From the NCBI GenBank assembly GCA_051005015.1, contig JBPCJT010000028.1:1-8392 (forward strand): a stretch of DNA of 8,392 nucleotides, written 5' to 3'. Shown here one piece after another: positions 1 to 6,466 of the stretch. A model generated the notes under the pieces. The model was not told the origin of the DNA and ran no database searches. It saw only the letters and a program-made list of their open reading frames with translations. Source of the DNA: JACMME01 sp051005015. Its GTDB lineage: Bacteria > Gemmatimonadota > Gemmatimonadetes > Gemmatimonadales > Gemmatimonadaceae. Every line of letters begins with the position of its first letter. The stretch's first letter is position 1. The position numbers and the translations under genes were made by a program.

Positions 1-1076
1 CTCCCAGGGAATACCTGTTTCGCGCCACCGGCAGCGTAATCAAGTTTCAGGGCTTTCTCGGCCTGTATCGAGAAGCGCACGAGGAGGGGGAAGGAAAGGC
101 GCTTGAGGACGAGCAAGCCCTTCCTTCGATCGAGATTGGCGAGGACATACCGTGCAGGGCAGTGACGCCGCTTCAACACTTCACCGAACCGCCACCTCGT
201 TTTTCCGAAGCCAGTCTTGTAAAGGAGCTTGAGCGGCTTGGCATTGGCCGGCCGTCAACATACTCATCCATCATCTCCGTGCTCGCGGACAGGCACTACG
301 TCCAACTGGAGCAGCGCCGCTTCACGCCGACTCCGCTCGGTGAGACAGTCGAGAAAGTGATGATCAAGCAGTTCCCGGACATCTTCGATGTCGGATTTAC
401 GTCGGCGATGGAGGGTGAGCTGGACAAGATCGAGGAAGGGGATATCACCTGGAGGCAGGTGCTCAAGGACTTCTATGGCCCGTTCTCCAAGCGGCTCGGC
501 AACATCGACGTCGAGGGACTCATCGGTGCCGTGCACGATATTTCGGTCATTACCAGGGAGCGCTGTCCGGAATGCGGCGGCAAGTTGCTCGTCAAAGGTG
601 GATTCTTCGGTCCATACATCGCGTGTGAGAATCAGCCCAGGAAGAAGTGCACGTACACCAAAAAACTGGGAGTCGACCGCAAGCCTGCGCGTCCGAGCAA
701 TGAGATCTGCCACGAGTGCGGCGCGCCAATGGTCATCAGGGAAAGCCGCACCGGTGAGTTCCTGGGGTGTAGCCGGTTCCCGAAGTGTCGCGGCACACGT
801 GCAATGCCGACTGGGGTGAAGTGTCCCAGGGACGGCGGTGACATAACGCAACGCCGCTCCAAGAAACGCGGTAAGCCCTTCTATGGTTGCTCGAATTATC
901 CGGCGTGTGACTTCGTCATCTGGGGGAGGCCGGTGCTGGAGACGTGTCCGGACTGCGGCAATGCAGCCGCCGAGATCAAGCAGTCGAAAGCGCGGGGAGA
1001 GTACCGGCGGTGTCTCAAATGCGGGAATGAGTGGGATGCAGTGGCCAGAGAGGAGGAGGCCGTGCTGGTCGGATAA
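1..1076 (+). CDS. topA: DNA topoisomerase I (TopA), C-terminal part, 5' end outside window
   Basis: Type IA topoisomerase that relaxes negatively supercoiled DNA by single-strand passage in the cytoplasm. The reading frame is open from base 3, giving 357 visible residues, so the gene starts upstream; the GTG at 162 is internal. The hallmark segment HFTEPPPRFSEASLVKELE followed by LGIGRPSTY lies at about 177-260, which is the conserved end of the catalytic core. The active-site tyrosine region must be 5' of the window. Four Cys-rich zinc-ribbon modules follow, at about 564-650, 708-788, 822-908 and 945-1022. The third begins CPRDGG, so it has Asp where the second Cys of the usual CxxC would be. 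The fourth is a clean CxxC...CxxC. The stop TAA lies 19 bases before trmFO, which suggests an operon. Identification is secure from the core motif and the zinc tail. Confidence 0.96.
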   Translation, partial: PREYLFRATGSVIKFQGFLGLYREAHEEGEGKALEDEQALPSIEIGEDIPCRAVTPLQHFTEPPPRFSEASLVKELERLGIGRPSTYSSIISVLADRHYVQLEQRRFTPTPLGETVEKVMIKQFPDIFDVGFTSAMEGELDKIEEGDITWRQVLKDFYGPFSKRLGNIDVEGLIGAVHDISVITRERCPECGGKLLVKGGFFGPYIACENQPRKKCTYTKKLGVDRKPARPSNEICHECGAPMVIRESRTGEFLGCSRFPKCRGTRAMPTGVKCPRDGGDITQRRSKKRGKPFYGCSNYPACDFVIWGRPVLETCPDCGNAAAEIKQSKARGEYRRCLKCGNEWDAVAREEEAVLVG

Positions 1077-1095
1077 GGACTGACACATCGTTCCA

Positions 1096-2484
1096 GTGCG
1101 TTACCTTTCGGTCGTGGCTGCCAGTCTTCCTTCCATTCCCATCATCGGTGGCGGCCTTGCCGGTTGCGAAGCCGCATGGCAACTCGCCGAGCGCGGGCAC
1201 ATTGTCACGCTCCACGAGATGCGCGGGGTACGCGCAACTCCCGCACACAAGACCGACATCCTGGCTGAGCTGGTTTGCTCCAATACTTTCAAGAGCACCG
1301 GCCTTTCCAACGCCCACGGACTCCTGAAAGCCGAAATGCGCGCTCTCGGTTCCGTTATCCTGAGCGCCGCGGATGAGGCGCGAGTGCCTGGCGGCTCCGC
1401 GCTGACGGTGGATCGCGATCATTTTTCGCGTGGAGTGCATGACCGCATCACATCGCATCCGCGTATAACCCTCGTTCGCGAGGAGGTGACATCGCTTCCA
1501 TCACCCGGAATCATTGCCACTGGCCCACTTACCTCCGATGCGCTTGCTGGATCCGTTCGGGCACGCCTGGGGGTTGAATCGCTCGCCTTCTACGATGCCA
1601 TAGCGCCGATAGTGGCGCGCGATTCGGTGGACGAGACGATCGTCTTCCGTGCTTCACGCTATGGCAAGGAAACCATGGAAGAGGCAGCCGGCGAGGGGGC
1701 GTATATCAACTGTCCCTTCAGCCGCGAGCAGTACGAAGCGTTTCTCGATGCGCTCGTGTCGGCTGATCAGTTTCACGGTCACGACTTCGACCAGGCGCCG
1801 TTTTTCGAAGGCTGCATGCCCGTGGAAGTCATGGCGCAGCGTGGTCGCGACACTCTCCGATTCGGTCCGATGAAGCCTGTGGGATTACGCGATCCGAGAA
1901 CGGGACGACAGGCATGGGCCGTCGCGCAGTTGCGCATGGAGGACCGCGCTGGACAAATGTGGAACCTCGTCGGCTTCCAGACGCGCCTTCGCATTCCGGA
2001 GCAGCAGCGCGTGTTTCGCATGATCCCAGGGCTCGAGAACGCGGAATTCCTTCGCTATGGTTCGATTCACCGAAATTCCTACCTCAACTCGCCGGCGTCG
2101 CTCACGCCGCATCTTTCACCGAGAGACAATCCACAAACTCTCTTCGCGGGCCAGATAACGGGAGTTGAGGGATACACGGAGAGCGCCGCTTCAGGATTGC
2201 TGGCGGGGATCAATCTCTCCCGCATTCTCGCTGGCGCGATTCCGGCTGTACCTCCGCCTACCACAATGCTGGGCGCACTGTATCGGTATTTGCGCGAAGC
2301 CGATCCGAAGCACTTCCAGCCCATGAACGCCAACTTCGGGCTTGTCGACGCCCTTTCGGAGCACGTCAAGGACAAAAAGCGGAAGCGGGAGCTTCTAGCC
2401 CAGCGAGCATTGGCGCACATGGACGAATGGCGAGCGGAATTTGCTGGAAGCGCGGTGCATGCTTGTGCGAGCGCCGAAGCGTGA
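1096..2484 (+). CDS. trmFO: TrmFO, folate/FAD-dependent tRNA (uracil-54-C5)-methyltransferase
   Basis: Makes 5-methyluridine at position 54 of the tRNA T-loop, using 5,10-methylene-tetrahydrofolate as carbon donor and reduced FAD, in the cytoplasm. At 462 residues it is close to the family's usual length of roughly 435-460. The N-terminal dinucleotide-binding motif GGGLAG is at residues 18-23. Cys61 in ELVCSNTFKS and Cys240 in FEGCMPVEVMA match the two cysteines known to be important in the Bacillus enzyme (Cys53 and Cys226). The signature GQITGVEGY is at 352-360. I chose GTG 1096 because an in-frame TGA lies at 1081-1083. GTG 1114 is an alternative and would remove six residues of an N-terminus that is slightly long. 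No good Shine-Dalgarno is seen: AAGGA at 1075-1079 is 16 bases away. The last four bases overlap the recombinase start. Confidence 0.96.
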   Translation: MRYLSVVAASLPSIPIIGGGLAGCEAAWQLAERGHIVTLHEMRGVRATPAHKTDILAELVCSNTFKSTGLSNAHGLLKAEMRALGSVILSAADEARVPGGSALTVDRDHFSRGVHDRITSHPRITLVREEVTSLPSPGIIATGPLTSDALAGSVRARLGVESLAFYDAIAPIVARDSVDETIVFRASRYGKETMEEAAGEGAYINCPFSREQYEAFLDALVSADQFHGHDFDQAPFFEGCMPVEVMAQRGRDTLRFGPMKPVGLRDPRTGRQAWAVAQLRMEDRAGQMWNLVGFQTRLRIPEQQRVFRMIPGLENAEFLRYGSIHRNSYLNSPASLTPHLSPRDNPQTLFAGQITGVEGYTESAASGLLAGINLSRILAGAIPAVPPPTTMLGALYRYLREADPKHFQPMNANFGLVDALSEHVKDKKRKRELLAQRALAHMDEWRAEFAGSAVHACASAEA

Positions 2485-3551
2485 AGGAAAACTCCGCGGC
2501 TGGTGTGAATGAATTCGCTGAGAAGGTTTCGGGGGTCCCCCCCCGCAATCAGGATCGCCTTGACACCCCCTTGTCGCGCAACGATTCCAGCGCCATTCCA
2601 GGCGAAGCATCCCACCAGTCTGATCGGCCCATACCGCCGGATGTCGCCGCCTTCCTCCTCCAACTCCAGAAGGAACGCGACTACTCGCCTCACACCATTC
2701 TCGCGTACAGGCGCGATCTGCAGATTTTCAGCGAATTCCTGTCCCTCTACCACGGTGTGCAGTCGTGGACCTGGGCGGAGCTCGACCGCCTCGCCATTCG
2801 CGGCTTCCTCGGTCATCTGGCACGCAAAGGTCTGAGCAAACGCTCGACTGCTCGCGCCCTTTCCGCCGTTCGAAGCTTCTACCGTTACCTGCACCGCAAC
2901 GAAATCGTCGAGGCGAATCCAGCGCGCGGCGTGCTTACTCCGAAACAGGATAAGTACCTGCCGGCCTATCTCGACCGTGCCCAGATAGACCTGCTCTTCC
3001 AGATTGCCGAGGTTCGTGCGTGGGCGGGAAAATTCACTGACGTGCGCAATGCGGCCATTCTGGAGCTTTTCTACTCTACAGGAATGCGGCTCTCGGAGCT
3101 GGCCGGTATCAACCGGCAGGACCTCGACCTCATCTCGCAGCAGGTCAAGGTACGGGGGAAGGGGAAGAAGGAGCGAATTATCCCCATTGGGGACCACGCG
3201 CAGCTCGCCCTCCGAAACTACGAGGCCAGGCGCGATGAACTATTGCGTACGCTCCGCGGATCAGCAGCCGACCGGACCGCGTTTTTTCTGGGCCGAACGG
3301 GAAAACGGATCGGCGTCCGGGCAGTGCAGAACGCCGTCAAGCTATTTCTTGACGAGATCGACGAGGACGCGGGCCTCTCCGTCCACTCTCTGCGGCACAC
3401 CTTCGCGACACATCTGCTCGATGCGGGCGCCGACCTCCGCGCGGTGCAGGAGCTATTAGGTCACGCTTCGATATCGACGACGCAGATTTATACTCACACC
3501 AGCGTAGAGAGGCTCAAGAAGGTTTACCGGGCCGCACATCCGCGGGCTTGA
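2481..3551 (+). CDS. xerC: XerC/XerD-type site-specific tyrosine recombinase
   Basis: Likely resolves chromosome dimers at a dif site through a covalent phosphotyrosine intermediate. An N-terminal SAM-like core-binding domain (about residues 51-140, containing LQKERDYSPHTILAYRRDL) precedes the catalytic domain. With a start at GTG 2481 the catalytic residues are Arg203 (STGMRLSEL), Lys227 in the GKGKK motif, His302 and Arg305 (HSLRH), His328 (LGHASISTTQ) and Tyr337 (IYTH). All expected residues are present. GTG 2481 forms a GTGA overlap with the trmFO stop, so coupled translation is likely. The alternatives are ATG 2427, GTG 2505 and TTG 2571. About 50 residues precede the normal Xer core, are Ser/Pro-rich and contain a C8 run. 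From residue 51 to the end is about 306 residues, the usual full length of a Xer protein. Whether it acts as XerC, XerD or a single XerA-like enzyme cannot be told; operon position matches Bacillus codV (xerC). Confidence 0.93.
   Translation: MKENSAAGVNEFAEKVSGVPPRNQDRLDTPLSRNDSSAIPGEASHQSDRPIPPDVAAFLLQLQKERDYSPHTILAYRRDLQIFSEFLSLYHGVQSWTWAELDRLAIRGFLGHLARKGLSKRSTARALSAVRSFYRYLHRNEIVEANPARGVLTPKQDKYLPAYLDRAQIDLLFQIAEVRAWAGKFTDVRNAAILELFYSTGMRLSELAGINRQDLDLISQQVKVRGKGKKERIIPIGDHAQLALRNYEARRDELLRTLRGSAADRTAFFLGRTGKRIGVRAVQNAVKLFLDEIDEDAGLSVHSLRHTFATHLLDAGADLRAVQELLGHASISTTQIYTHTSVERLKKVYRAAHPRA
2531..2544 (+). repeat. G5-T-C8 homopolymer palindrome in the recombinase N-terminus
   Basis: Five G (2531-2535), one T, then eight C (2537-2544) form a G5/C5 near-palindrome ending in a mononucleotide run, inside the poorly conserved N-terminal extension of the recombinase. 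Such runs are prone to slippage during replication, and also to sequencing error. The reading frame as given is open through it. Confidence 0.6.
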
Positions 3552-3596
3552 AAGGGCGGATTGGGCTTCCAGAACAGCAAATGAGTTAATAGTTTG

Positions 3597-3620
3597 GGCG
3601 CTGGGACACGGCGCCGTCCC
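3597..3620. other. Weak inverted repeats between the recombinase and the membrane-protein gene
   Basis: GGCGC at 3597-3601 can pair with GCGCC at 3611-3615. Alternatively GGGAC at 3603-3607 can pair with GTCCC at 3616-3620, around the palindrome CGGCGCCG. No T-run follows, so it is not a canonical terminator. It may be a short leader or readthrough structure, or chance in GC-rich DNA. Confidence 0.25.
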
Positions 3621-3638
3621 TGCAACGCAAAGTGCTCT

Positions 3639-3642
3639 GGAG
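3639..3642 (+). promoter_or_regulatory. Shine-Dalgarno site GGAG for the small membrane-protein gene
   Basis: GGAG lies 7 bases before ATG 3650. This decides the start in favour of ATG 3650 over the upstream in-frame GTG 3632. It is one of only two good ribosome binding sites in the window. Confidence 0.6.
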
Positions 3643-3649
3643 AAAGGAA

Positions 3650-4033
3650 ATGCGGCTTGAAACCCTACCACTCATACTCGGCGGGCTCTTTGGCCTGATT
3701 GGGTTGACGTTGCTCGCGGATGCCATGATCCCGGACGGGTCATTCGCTCCAGCGGAGCGCCGCCGTGGTACGCGTGCCCAACGCAATCTTTGGGGCGAGG
3801 CGATGCTCGGCATAGGCATTCTCGCCGTAGCAGCCGCGCTGATCGGTCGCGACGCGTGGCGCTATACCACGATCGCAATGCTCGCCGCCCTCGTACTATG
3901 CGTCCTCGGACTCGCCCTCAACTGGCGGTACGTCGCCGCCATGCTCGCCGGCCGCTCCCCGGCATTGGCGAGAGAATCCGCGGCGGACCCCCGATCCGGC
4001 CCGGAAAGGGATCGCGAAATGCCGCTGCGTTAA
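3650..4033 (+). CDS. Small three-helix membrane protein of unknown function
   Basis: I do not recognise this 127-residue protein. Three hydrophobic segments are visible: residues 6-25 (Leu/Gly-rich), about 50-66 and about 73-90. The loop between helices 1 and 2 carries the strongly basic stretch AERRRGTRAQR, and the hydrophilic tail (91-127) is rich in Arg, Asp and Glu. By the positive-inside rule this suggests N-terminus outside and C-terminus inside. There is no clear cleavable signal peptide and no Cys or His cluster. The start ATG 3650 has a GGAG at good distance; the alternative GTG 3632 would add six residues. It sits 98 bases after the recombinase gene and 101 before hslV, an unusual insertion in an otherwise conserved gene order. 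A weak -10-like GTTAAT with an upstream TG is at 3582-3590. It is likely a real gene from its RBS, consistent hydrophobicity pattern and placement, but its function is unknown. Confidence 0.75.
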   Translation: MRLETLPLILGGLFGLIGLTLLADAMIPDGSFAPAERRRGTRAQRNLWGEAMLGIGILAVAAALIGRDAWRYTTIAMLAALVLCVLGLALNWRYVAAMLAGRSPALARESAADPRSGPERDREMPLR

Positions 4034-4037
4034 CGCT

Positions 4038-4053
4038 CCGGGCACAATCCCGG
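4038..4053 (+). other. Short GC hairpin just after the membrane-protein stop codon
   Basis: CCGGG at 4038-4042 pairs with CCCGG at 4049-4053 around the loop CACAAT, four bases after the TAA at 4031-4033. No T-run follows, so it is at best a weak or Rho-assisted 3' end. Its position before the separate hslV promoter makes a transcript-end role plausible. Confidence 0.3.
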
Positions 4054-4120
4054 GCAACTGGCACCGGCCTGTTCCCAGGGCGCGTACCACCAGAGTCTGG
4101 CGCCGCCAAACGTCCGCTCT

Positions 4121-4129
4121 TGCTATACT
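4121..4129 (+). promoter_or_regulatory. Extended -10 promoter for hslV (leaderless arrangement)
   Basis: TGCTATACT is an extended -10 element: TG, one base, then TATACT, which differs from TATAAT at one position. No recognisable -35 lies 16-18 bases upstream, as is common for extended -10 promoters. The hexamer ends six bases before ATG 4135, so transcription should begin at or within one or two bases of the start codon. There is no Shine-Dalgarno before hslV, which agrees with a leaderless mRNA. Confidence 0.55.
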
Positions 4130-4134
4130 TCGGC

Positions 4135-4689
4135 ATGATGAAGCTGGAACAGATCCGGGCAACCACCATCCTCGGCGTCCGGCGCGACGGCAAGGTTGCG
4201 CTCGGCGGCGACGGCCAGGTTAGCGTTGGCGATACAGTGATGAAATCCAATGCTCAGAAGGTGCGAACCCTCCGCGGAGGGAAAGTACTCGCAGGATTCG
4301 CCGGCGCCGCCGCGGACGCATTCACGCTCTTCGAGAAGTTCGAGGAAAAGTTCGAGCGCTATCCGGAGAACCTTCCCAAGGCCGCCGTCGAGCTCGCGAA
4401 GGACTGGCGCAGCGACCGAGTGTTGCGCCGCCTGGAAGCGTTGCTCGTAGTCGCCGACAAGCATCACGGATTCGTGATATCCGGAACGGGCGACATCATA
4501 GAGCCCGACGATGGTCTTCTGGCTATCGGCTCTGGTGGCTCTTACGCGCTCGCAGCCGCGCGCGCCCTCGTCGCCCACTCGTCTCTAACGTCCGCGCAGA
4601 TCGTCCGGGAAGCCCTGACTATTGCGGGCGATATCTGTGTATATACGAATACGAAGATTACGGTGCTGGAGTTGAATAGTGATCCGTGA
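4135..4689 (+). CDS. hslV: HslV, peptidase subunit of the ATP-dependent HslUV protease
   Basis: N-terminal-nucleophile threonine peptidase that forms a double-ring dodecamer capped by HslU and degrades misfolded or regulatory proteins in the cytoplasm. The sequence ATTILGVRRDGKVALGGDGQ, then VGDTVMKSNAQKVR, is the family signature, and GSGGSYALAAARAL is the conserved glycine-rich segment. The nucleophile should be Thr10 (codon 4162-4164), exposed after loss of a nine-residue propeptide ending in Ala. The mature chain of 175 residues equals the usual mature length. Two adjacent ATGs (4135 and 4138) are possible starts. The open frame reaching back to 3790 overlaps the membrane-protein gene and adds non-family sequence, so I rejected it. 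Its own extended -10 promoter lies directly upstream. hslU follows after 129 bases, a larger spacing than usual for this pair. Confidence 0.96.
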   Translation: MMKLEQIRATTILGVRRDGKVALGGDGQVSVGDTVMKSNAQKVRTLRGGKVLAGFAGAAADAFTLFEKFEEKFERYPENLPKAAVELAKDWRSDRVLRRLEALLVVADKHHGFVISGTGDIIEPDDGLLAIGSGGSYALAAARALVAHSSLTSAQIVREALTIAGDICVYTNTKITVLELNSDP

Positions 4690-4714
4690 TAAACCACCGT
4701 CTGTCCCGTGCCCG

Positions 4715-4747
4715 CACATTAATAATTGTCAAAAAGTTACTAATGTG
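4715..4747. repeat. AT-rich inverted repeat between hslV and hslU
   Basis: CACATTAATAA (4715-4725) and TTACTAATGTG (4737-4747) are inverted copies with one mismatch in 11, separated by an 11-base centre. The stretch stands out as AT-rich in a GC-rich window. No T-run follows the right arm, so it looks more like a protein-binding site or weak RNA stem than a terminator. TTGTCA at 4726-4731 in the centre resembles a -35 element but has no good -10 partner at normal spacing. Confidence 0.5.
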
Positions 4748-4818
4748 ACGCATCGACCCGGCTGCCAACCGCGTTAGCGCGGCCATATCGCTGCTCCCTT
4801 TTTTACTGATCACCGATA

Positions 4819-6303
4819 ATGCTCTCTACACGCATTCAGCAAGCCGTCTCGCGCCTCGCCGATCTCACTCCCCGCCAGATCGTCGCGGAGCTCGACCGCT
4901 ACATAGTGGGACAGAACGACGCGAAGAAGGCCGTTGCGATCGCGCTGCGCAACCGCTGGCGCCGCCAGCAGGCGCCCGACTCCATTCGCGAGGAGATAGC
5001 GCCGAACAATATCATTCTCATCGGTCCCACCGGTGTTGGCAAAACCGAGATTGCGCGGCGGCTCGCCAAGCTCGCGGGCGCGCCTTTCATCAAGGTCGAG
5101 GCCTCCAAATTCACGGAGGTCGGTTACGTAGGCCGTGACGTCGAGTCCATGGTGCGGGATCTCGTGGAGAGTGCGATCGACATGGTCCGCGGAGAGCGCG
5201 AGGCCGAAGTAGAGGACCTGGCGCACGAGAAGGTGGACGACCGTATTCTCGATCTGCTCCTTCCCGTTCCTTCGGACGGAAAGCCCGCCGCCGCTCCCGC
5301 GCCTGTGCCGAGTGCGATGGGTGGTGGTGGGGCATCGGGAGGACAGCCAGCTCTCTTCGTCGTCTCATCCAGCGGCGAAGTCTCGCGCGAGAACGACCTG
5401 GATGCTACGCAGGAGCGCCATCGGCGCACACGCGACAAGCTCAAGCAGCTGCTGATTGACGGCCAGCTCGAGGACCGCGAGGTGGAGGTCGAGGTCACGC
5501 GCGCCCAGGGTCCCATGCTCGACATCCTCGCCTCCCAGGGCGCGCCCGAGGGGATAGAGAACTTCACCGAGATGCTGCAGGACATGCTGCCCAAGAGAAA
5601 GAAGAAGCGGCAGGTGAAGGTCTCCGAGGCTCGGCGCCTGCTTCTGGAACAGGAGCTCGAGAAGCTGGTGGACATGGAAGACGTCACCGCTGACGCACTG
5701 GAGCGGGTTGAGAAGCTCGGCATCATCTTTCTCGACGAAATAGACAAGATCGCTGGCGAGCGGGCCAAGATGGGCGGCCCCGACGTGTCACGCGAAGGCG
5801 TACAGCGGGATCTGTTACCGATCGTCGAAGGCTCCAACGTGCAGACGAAATACGGCATGGTGAAGACGGATCACGTCCTGTTCATCGCCGCCGGTGCATT
5901 TCACGTATCCAAGCCGAGCGATCTGATTCCCGAGCTGCAGGGGCGCTTCCCCATCCGCGTCGAGCTCAAGCCGCTTACCGAGGCCGACTTCGTCCGCATA
6001 ATGACGGAGCCGGAAAACGCGCTCACCAAGCAGTACACCGCCCTCGTCGAGGCGGAGGGGGCGCTGCTCTCGTTCACAAGGGACGGAATCGCCGAGATCG
6101 CGCGCGTGGCGTCGGCGGTTAACGACCGCATGGAGAACATCGGCGCACGCCGGCTTCACACGGTCATGTCGACTCTGCTGGAGGACGTCATGTACGACCT
6201 CCCGGATAGAGGGAAGGCTCCCATCGCCATCGACGCGGCCGTCGTGATCGACCGGCTCAAGAGCATCGCCGAGGACGAGGACTTGAGGAAGTATATTTTG
6301 TAG
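4819..6303 (+). CDS. hslU: HslU, AAA+ unfoldase subunit of the HslUV protease
   Basis: Hexameric ATPase that unfolds substrates and threads them into HslV. LTPRQIVAELDRYIVGQ near the N-terminus is typical. Walker A GPTGVGKT is at residues 69-76, with the pore region following at about KFTEVGYVGRDVES. Walker B IIFLDE is at 302-307, and the sensor-2 motif GARRL is at 442-446. The C-terminal tail ending in LRKYIL is the part known to insert into HslV pockets. At 494 residues it is longer than the usual 440-470. The excess lies in the I-domain, where residues about 151-177 form an Ala/Pro then Gly/Ser low-complexity linker, followed by charged helices. A 15-residue lead precedes the normal family start. 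ATG 4819 is the only plausible initiation codon and has no Shine-Dalgarno. The weak hairpin CCGCG-TTAG-CGCGG at 4769-4782 and a T6 run at 4799-4804 lie upstream. Confidence 0.97.
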   Translation: MLSTRIQQAVSRLADLTPRQIVAELDRYIVGQNDAKKAVAIALRNRWRRQQAPDSIREEIAPNNIILIGPTGVGKTEIARRLAKLAGAPFIKVEASKFTEVGYVGRDVESMVRDLVESAIDMVRGEREAEVEDLAHEKVDDRILDLLLPVPSDGKPAAAPAPVPSAMGGGGASGGQPALFVVSSSGEVSRENDLDATQERHRRTRDKLKQLLIDGQLEDREVEVEVTRAQGPMLDILASQGAPEGIENFTEMLQDMLPKRKKKRQVKVSEARRLLLEQELEKLVDMEDVTADALERVEKLGIIFLDEIDKIAGERAKMGGPDVSREGVQRDLLPIVEGSNVQTKYGMVKTDHVLFIAAGAFHVSKPSDLIPELQGRFPIRVELKPLTEADFVRIMTEPENALTKQYTALVEAEGALLSFTRDGIAEIARVASAVNDRMENIGARRLHTVMSTLLEDVMYDLPDRGKAPIAIDAAVVIDRLKSIAEDEDLRKYIL

Positions 6304-6310
6304 TCTGAGA

Positions 6311-6329
6311 GCAGAAGCCGCGATTCTGC
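6311..6329 (+). other. Hairpin just after the hslU stop codon
   Basis: GCAGAA (6311-6316) pairs with TTCTGC (6324-6329) around a seven-base loop, eight bases past the hslU stop. No T-run follows, so it is not a canonical intrinsic terminator, but it may mark the 3' end of the hslU transcript. Confidence 0.3.
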
Positions 6330-6359
6330 GACGGTCCGGCCTGCTTGCACATGATCCCT

Positions 6360-6429
6360 GCGCGGCAAAGTTTGGTTCAAGCACCGACTCCAGGCGGAAT
6401 TGCCGCGGGCAAACTGCGCGCGCGGCAAA
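6360..6429. repeat. Repeated CGCGGCAA words in the argF leader region
   Basis: GCGCGGCAAA occurs at 6360-6369 and again at 6420-6429, exactly 60 bases apart. An inverted copy TTGCCGCG is at 6400-6407. The inverted copy can pair with either flanking copy (8 base pairs), or fold on itself as TTGCC-GCG-GGCAA (6400-6412). These are mutually exclusive structures. They lie 40-105 bases before the argF start and are unlike the ArgR box consensus, so any regulator would be another one. Confidence 0.45.
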
Positions 6430-6466
6430 TCACTTTCATACCCTGTCCCCCATCCCCACCCACACG

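Noticed and set aside
264..1088. 274-residue open frame on the - strand
   Set aside because: Antisense to the topA zinc-ribbon region, which is clearly coding on the + strand.
2079..3197. 372-residue open frame on the - strand across trmFO and xerC
   Set aside because: It lies opposite two proteins with full sets of family motifs and shows no recognisable motif itself; long antisense frames are expected in GC-rich codon usage.
3790..4134. Upstream in-frame extension of hslV
   Set aside because: It overlaps the membrane-protein gene in another frame, is Arg-rich without HslV similarity, and the family start with the catalytic Thr is at 4135-4164.
4769..4804. Possible intrinsic terminator before hslU (CCGCG-TTAG-CGCGG then T6)
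   Set aside because: The T-run starts 16 bases after the stem, too far for a standard intrinsic terminator, and the stem is only five base pairs.
4815..4820. GATAAT as a -10 promoter of hslU
   Set aside because: It overlaps the start codon, so transcription would begin inside the gene with no alternative in-frame start.
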